The notes beneath the pieces are model-generated. The model did not search any database and was not told where the DNA came from. It was given only the letters and a program-made list of their open reading frames with translations. 9,213 nucleotides of DNA from Candidatus Omnitrophota bacterium (GTDB lineage: Bacteria; Omnitrophota; Gorgyraeia; JAGLLT01), in NCBI GenBank assembly GCA_030630095.1, contig DAOVNW010000028.1, positions 1 to 9,213 of the forward strand, given 5' to 3'. This document shows positions 6,188 through 9,213 of the stretch, one piece after another; position 1 is the stretch's first letter; the number at the start of each line of letters is the position of its first letter. A program made the position numbers and the translations under genes.

Positions 6188-6969
6188 CAAGATACTCCGC
6201 TTTTAAGCAATTTAGATTTAACATATGAAACCGCGTTTTTAAATATAATATTTCCGTTTATTGTTTTATCCCCTTTTGCTCTGGTGCTGGACGGATGATG
6301 ATTGGGAGTCAAGAATCTTTCCGGATGCGGCATCAAACCAAATATCCTGCCGGTCTTATCGCAAATACCGGCAATATTTTCTAAAGAACCGTTGGGGTTG
6401 TAGGGGTCATACTGAAAAACAATCTGGTTGTTATCTTTTAACTCTTCCAAAACCTCTTTATCAGCTATAAACTTACCCTCTGCATGAGCTATAGGTAAAT
6501 AAATACCGTCAATACCCTCCGTCCATATACATTCAATTTTGCATTTTGCGTTTTGCATTTTGCATTTTCTTAGGTGTACCCACCTATCTTCAAATTTATT
6601 ACTGTCATTAAGGCTCAAGGTAGTAGTTTGAGAAAAAGTTTCCGCGTCAGGCAGCAGTCCCGATTTTACCAACACCTGAAAACCGTTACAGATACCGATA
6701 ATAAGCTTACCCTCATTAACAAACTTCAAAAGGTCGTCTTTTAAGTTAAACTTTAGCTCATTACCAAGAATTCTGCCCGAAGCTATATCATCACCATATG
6801 TAAAACCTCCGGGTATGGCCAGAATATGATAAGAAGATAATTTCTTCTTCTTCGACTTTAACTCATTTATATGGACCACGTCCACCTCCGCCGACTGCCT
6901 TCTAAAAGCATCAGCTGTCTCTCTATCACAGTTTGTCCCCGCCGCGCGAAGCACTATTACTTTAACCAT
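6187..6969 (-). CDS. purQ: FGAM synthase, PurQ glutamine amidotransferase subunit
   Basis: Class I glutamine amidotransferase, 260 aa. It hydrolyses glutamine and passes ammonia to PurL. The triad is visible: Cys94 in GICNGFQVL (nucleophile elbow), and His215 and Glu217 in MPHPERF. Other family marks are GTNCDRET (11-18), PGGFTYGDD (53-61) and the IAHAEGKF strand (160-167). The ATG at 6969 is chosen over an in-frame start at 6999. It begins with the family-typical MVKVIVLRAAGTNCD, it is preceded by AAGGTGG with an 8-nt spacer, and the longer version would overlap purL by 25 nt. The length and the post-HPE segment (PNHHPSSTR) resemble PurQ partners of long-clade PurL. Oddity: residues 135-145 are KCKMQNAKCKI, encoded by a heptanucleotide array, in the variable stretch between WVHLR and ECIWTEGID. 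The triad and core strands are intact, so the protein should be functional. Its stop overlaps the purM start by one base (TGATG), indicating translational coupling. Confidence 0.97.
   Translation of the reverse strand: MVKVIVLRAAGTNCDRETADAFRRQSAEVDVVHINELKSKKKKLSSYHILAIPGGFTYGDDIASGRILGNELKFNLKDDLLKFVNEGKLIIGICNGFQVLVKSGLLPDAETFSQTTTLSLNDSNKFEDRWVHLRKCKMQNAKCKIECIWTEGIDGIYLPIAHAEGKFIADKEVLEELKDNNQIVFQYDPYNPNGSLENIAGICDKTGRIFGLMPHPERFLTPNHHPSSTRAKGDKTINGNIIFKNAVSYVKSKLLKSGVS
6195..6198 (-). promoter_or_regulatory. purM ribosome-binding site inside purQ
   Basis: GGAG lies 7 nt before the ATG at 6187 and only 4 nt before the alternative TTG at 6190, favouring the ATG. It is within the last codons of purQ, consistent with translational coupling at the TGATG junction. 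Confidence 0.7.
6534..6568 (-). repeat. Heptanucleotide array (AAAATGC-type, five units) inside purQ
   Basis: Five tandem 7-bp units on the minus strand read AAAATGC, AAAATGC, AAAACGC, AAAATGC and a degenerate AAAATTG. Because 21 nt is three units and also seven codons, the array stays open in frame and encodes KCKMQNA followed by KCKIE. It falls in the variable stretch of PurQ between residues 135 and 146. The period and unit sequence are directly visible. The resemblance to dispersed heptamer arrays in environmental bacterial genomes is from memory. Confidence 0.9.
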
Positions 6970-6974
6970 GTTTA

Positions 6975-9213
6975 TTACCACCTTAACGGCTTCTGCCAAC
7001 TTTCTTTGAGCTCATTTATATCAGCTTTAATAATCGTTTTACCGCTTAAACCTTTAACCTTCACTTGCTTATTATCCCTAACCTCACCTATTCGGCCAAA
7101 CGGCATATCTTTTAAAACCTTCTCAAAATCATCTTTTTTATCCGGCAAAATCTCTACTATAAATCGAGACATTGACTCTGAAAAGAGTATTTTATAGTCA
7201 AGCGGCTTTTCCATATTAATTACTACATCTTTCAGGTTAACATCCGCTCCCAAACCTCCCGCGAAGGCCATCTCAGCTATACAAACTGCCAGGCCGCCCT
7301 CGGAACAATCATGACAGCTTCTAACAAGGCCTTTTGCCGCGGCCCCGGAGAGAGCGTCCATCAATTTTTTATTATCCTTTATACTGCCCGTGGGCACATT
7401 GGCCCCCATTTGGCCTTTTAGCCTGTAGAGCGCGGAAGCTCCAAGTTCATCCTTAGTCAATCCAACGACATAAATAAGACTGCCTGCTTCTTTAAAGTCA
7501 GCCGATATAGTTTTAGTACTATCCTCCATTACACCCATAGCTGATATCAGAAGTGTCCCGGGAATAGATATTGTTTTACCGTGTTCATTGTACTCATTGT
7601 TTAAGCTGTCTTTCCCCGAGATAAAAGGAGTCTCATAACCCACGGCCGCGTCATAACAACCAATAGACGCCCTTACTAACGAACCCATCTGTTCTTCCTT
7701 CTCAGGAGAACCCCAGCAAAAGTTATCAAGTATAGCAACTCTCTCTAAATTACCACCAGAGGCAACTATCTGCCTTAAGGCCTCATCAACAACATTAACC
7801 GCCATCCAGTAGGGATCAATCATACCAAAGTAGGGGTTTATCCCGCAGGAAATAAGCAGTCCCTTTTTAGAATCATAACGCGGTTTTATACAGGCGGCGT
7901 CATTGGGCGAATCATTATCCTTGCCGCATAGAGGCTTCAAGACGGTCTGGCCCTGAACCTCATGGTCATACTGCCTGATAATCCACTCTTTACCGCATAC
8001 ATCGTAGGTTGAGAGTATCTTTCTGAGAGTATCTGTATAATCATCTTTTTCTTTTAATAACGGCTCTTTCAGGTCGGGCATTCTCCAGACGGCTTTATTT
8101 TTGACCCTTGGAAGCCCCTTGTGCAAAAACTGCATATCCAGCTCGCAAACCTTATTGCCATCATAGAAAAGCTCTAACTTCTTAGTATCGCTATATTCTC
8201 CGATAACAACAGCTTCAACGTCCTCTGAAGCAAAAAGGTTTATGAGCGCGTCTGCCTTACTCCTGTCAACCGCCAGCACCATCCTCTCCTGAGACTCAGA
8301 TATCCATATCTCTGAATAATTAAGCCCCTGGTACTTTAGGGGAACCTTTTCGAGATCAACTCTGGCGCCTGTTTCCTCGCCTGTCTCCCCTATAGCTGAC
8401 GACAGGCCTCCGGCGCCGCAGTCGGTGATAGCTTTATATAAATTTTTATCGCGGGCCTTTATAATGACATCGGCCATTTTCTTTTCGGTTATGGGATTTC
8501 CGATTTGAACAGCGGAGCTTGAGATTTCCTCCGACTCATGAGTCAGCTCGCCTGACGAGAACGTGGCGCCATGAATGCCGTCTCTTCCCGTCTTACCGCC
8601 CACAACAACCACAAGGTCTCCGGTATCTACTTTATCAAAACATTTATTCCTGGGCATAATACCGATGTTGCCGCAATAAACAAGCGGATTTCCGACATAG
8701 CCTTCATTAAAATAGACGGCCCCGTTTACCGTGGGGATACCCATTCTATTGCCGTAGTCCCTGACACCGGCAACAACTCTCTTCATAACTCTTTTTGGAT
8801 GAAGCGTACCTTTAGGAAGCTTTTCAAAAGGATAATCCGGCGGGCCAAAACAAAAGACATCCGTATTAGCTATGGGCCTGGCGCCCAGGCCGGTACCCAG
8901 AGGGTCTCTTATCACCCCTCCAATGCCGGTTGAAGCGCCTCCATAAGGCTCTAAAGCGGACGGATGATTGTGCGTCTCAACCTTAAAACAGACATTATAC
9001 TCATCATCAAATTCAATTATCCCCGAATTGTCCTTAAAAACAGAAACGCACCAGTCCTTATTCAAAACAGTTGTCGCCCGCATAACAGTGGACTTAAGCA
9101 GGTCGTCAATAACCTTACCTTCATACTCAATCAGCCCCTTAAATGTCTTATGAGAGCAGTGCTCAGACCAGGTTTGGGCTAGAGTCTCAAGCTCACAGTC
9201 AGTGGGTTTTCTG
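6975..9213 (-). CDS. purL: Phosphoribosylformylglycinamidine (FGAM) synthase, PurL subunit, 5'-partial
   Basis: Synthetase subunit of FGAM synthase. It converts FGAR, ATP and ammonia (delivered by PurQ) to FGAM in cytosolic de novo purine synthesis. The reading frame stays open past the window edge: 745 residues are visible, so the Met codon at 9083 is internal and not the start. Numbering visible residues from 9212, there is the PurL signature QTWSEHC at 13-19 with the catalytic-type His18. Then come KVETHNHPSALEPYGG (about 77-92, first AIRS-type ATP domain), DCGAGGLSSAIGE (264-276), SESQERM (305-311), SGKDSLNNEY (532-541, second half) and CHDCSEGGLAV (633-643). The architecture is the usual tandem AIRS-N/AIRS-C duplication. 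The spacing around EHC and the segments GTGLGARP and TLHPKRV resemble the longer PurL clade that carries a PurS-like N-terminus, not the short Bacillus type; this is judged from memory. It ends at TAA 6977-6975, 5 nt before purQ. Confidence 0.97.
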   Translation of the reverse strand, partial: RKPTDCELETLAQTWSEHCSHKTFKGLIEYEGKVIDDLLKSTVMRATTVLNKDWCVSVFKDNSGIIEFDDEYNVCFKVETHNHPSALEPYGGASTGIGGVIRDPLGTGLGARPIANTDVFCFGPPDYPFEKLPKGTLHPKRVMKRVVAGVRDYGNRMGIPTVNGAVYFNEGYVGNPLVYCGNIGIMPRNKCFDKVDTGDLVVVVGGKTGRDGIHGATFSSGELTHESEEISSSAVQIGNPITEKKMADVIIKARDKNLYKAITDCGAGGLSSAIGETGEETGARVDLEKVPLKYQGLNYSEIWISESQERMVLAVDRSKADALINLFASEDVEAVVIGEYSDTKKLELFYDGNKVCELDMQFLHKGLPRVKNKAVWRMPDLKEPLLKEKDDYTDTLRKILSTYDVCGKEWIIRQYDHEVQGQTVLKPLCGKDNDSPNDAACIKPRYDSKKGLLISCGINPYFGMIDPYWMAVNVVDEALRQIVASGGNLERVAILDNFCWGSPEKEEQMGSLVRASIGCYDAAVGYETPFISGKDSLNNEYNEHGKTISIPGTLLISAMGVMEDSTKTISADFKEAGSLIYVVGLTKDELGASALYRLKGQMGANVPTGSIKDNKKLMDALSGAAAKGLVRSCHDCSEGGLAVCIAEMAFAGGLGADVNLKDVVINMEKPLDYKILFSESMSRFIVEILPDKKDDFEKVLKDMPFGRIGEVRDNKQVKVKGLSGKTIIKADINELKESWQKPLRW
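6978..6984 (-). promoter_or_regulatory. purQ ribosome-binding site overlapping the purL 3' end
   Basis: AAGGTGG ends 8 nt before the purQ ATG at 6969. It is embedded in the last codons of purL, and its final bases form the terminal Trp codon just before the purL TAA. This decides the start of purQ and suggests that ribosomes finishing purL re-initiate on purQ. Confidence 0.75.

Noticed and set aside
6534..6568. Heptamer array considered as CRISPR or a microsatellite frameshift
   Set aside because: Units are only 7 bp with no spacers, so it is not CRISPR. The reading frame is preserved on both sides, so there is no frameshift.
6970..6999. Ten-residue N-terminal extension of PurQ
   Set aside because: It overlaps purL, lacks a ribosome-binding site and is not typical of PurQ. 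The ATG at 6969 is better.
6871..7197. 108-codon plus-strand open frame spanning the purQ-purL junction
   Set aside because: It is a shadow of two overlapping conserved genes and its translation has no recognisable features.
8571..8933. 120-codon plus-strand open frame antisense to purL
   Set aside because: The opposite strand encodes conserved PurL motifs throughout. No family resemblance or ribosome-binding signal is seen.
9081..9083. ATG as the start of purL
   Set aside because: The frame continues upstream with the conserved QTWSEHC motif, so this Met is internal and the gene is truncated by the window edge.

Overview
The window is a compact, gene-dense bacterial segment with every credible gene on the minus strand, so transcription runs from the high-coordinate end to the low-coordinate end. 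In that order it holds purL (5' end outside the window), purQ, purM, purD, an unrecognised polytopic membrane protein, purE, an MscS-family mechanosensitive channel, and a family-GT20 trehalose-6-phosphate synthase (otsA-like). No gap between genes exceeds 80 bases. There is no RNA gene, CRISPR array, insertion sequence or phage gene that I can support.

The first six genes (9213 down to 2622) form a de novo purine biosynthesis cluster. PurL and PurQ make FGAM from FGAR, PurM closes the imidazole ring to give AIR, PurD makes GAR earlier in the pathway, and PurE makes CAIR. No purS, purK, purF, purN, purC, purB or purH is in view. The long-clade look of PurL suggests that a PurS-like region may be fused at its N-terminus, which is off the window. 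Coupling is tight: purL and purQ are 5 nt apart, purQ and purM share a TGATG stop-start, and purM-purD and purD-membrane protein are about 20 nt apart. The membrane protein sits between purD and purE with good ribosome-binding spacing but has no evident purine role.

The last two genes (2544 down to 13) look like an osmotic-stress pair: a channel that releases solutes on hypo-osmotic shock, and a synthase for a compatible solute. The channel stop codon abuts the otsA start codon. A very good sigma70-type promoter (TTGACG, 17 bp, TATACT, with an extended -10 TG) lies in the short purE-channel gap. The pair can therefore probably be transcribed on its own, although nothing resembling a terminator separates it from the purine genes.

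The source is probably an uncultured bacterium. A (TGCAAAA)n-type heptamer array inside purQ, read as KCKMQNA peptide repeats, is of a kind I associate with environmental lineages such as Omnitrophota and relatives. That placement is an impression and not a demonstration. The window is mostly housekeeping. The items most worth a second look are the heptamer array inside purQ, the internal promoter, the orphan membrane gene and the mscS-otsA pairing. I did not find a previously undescribed system.
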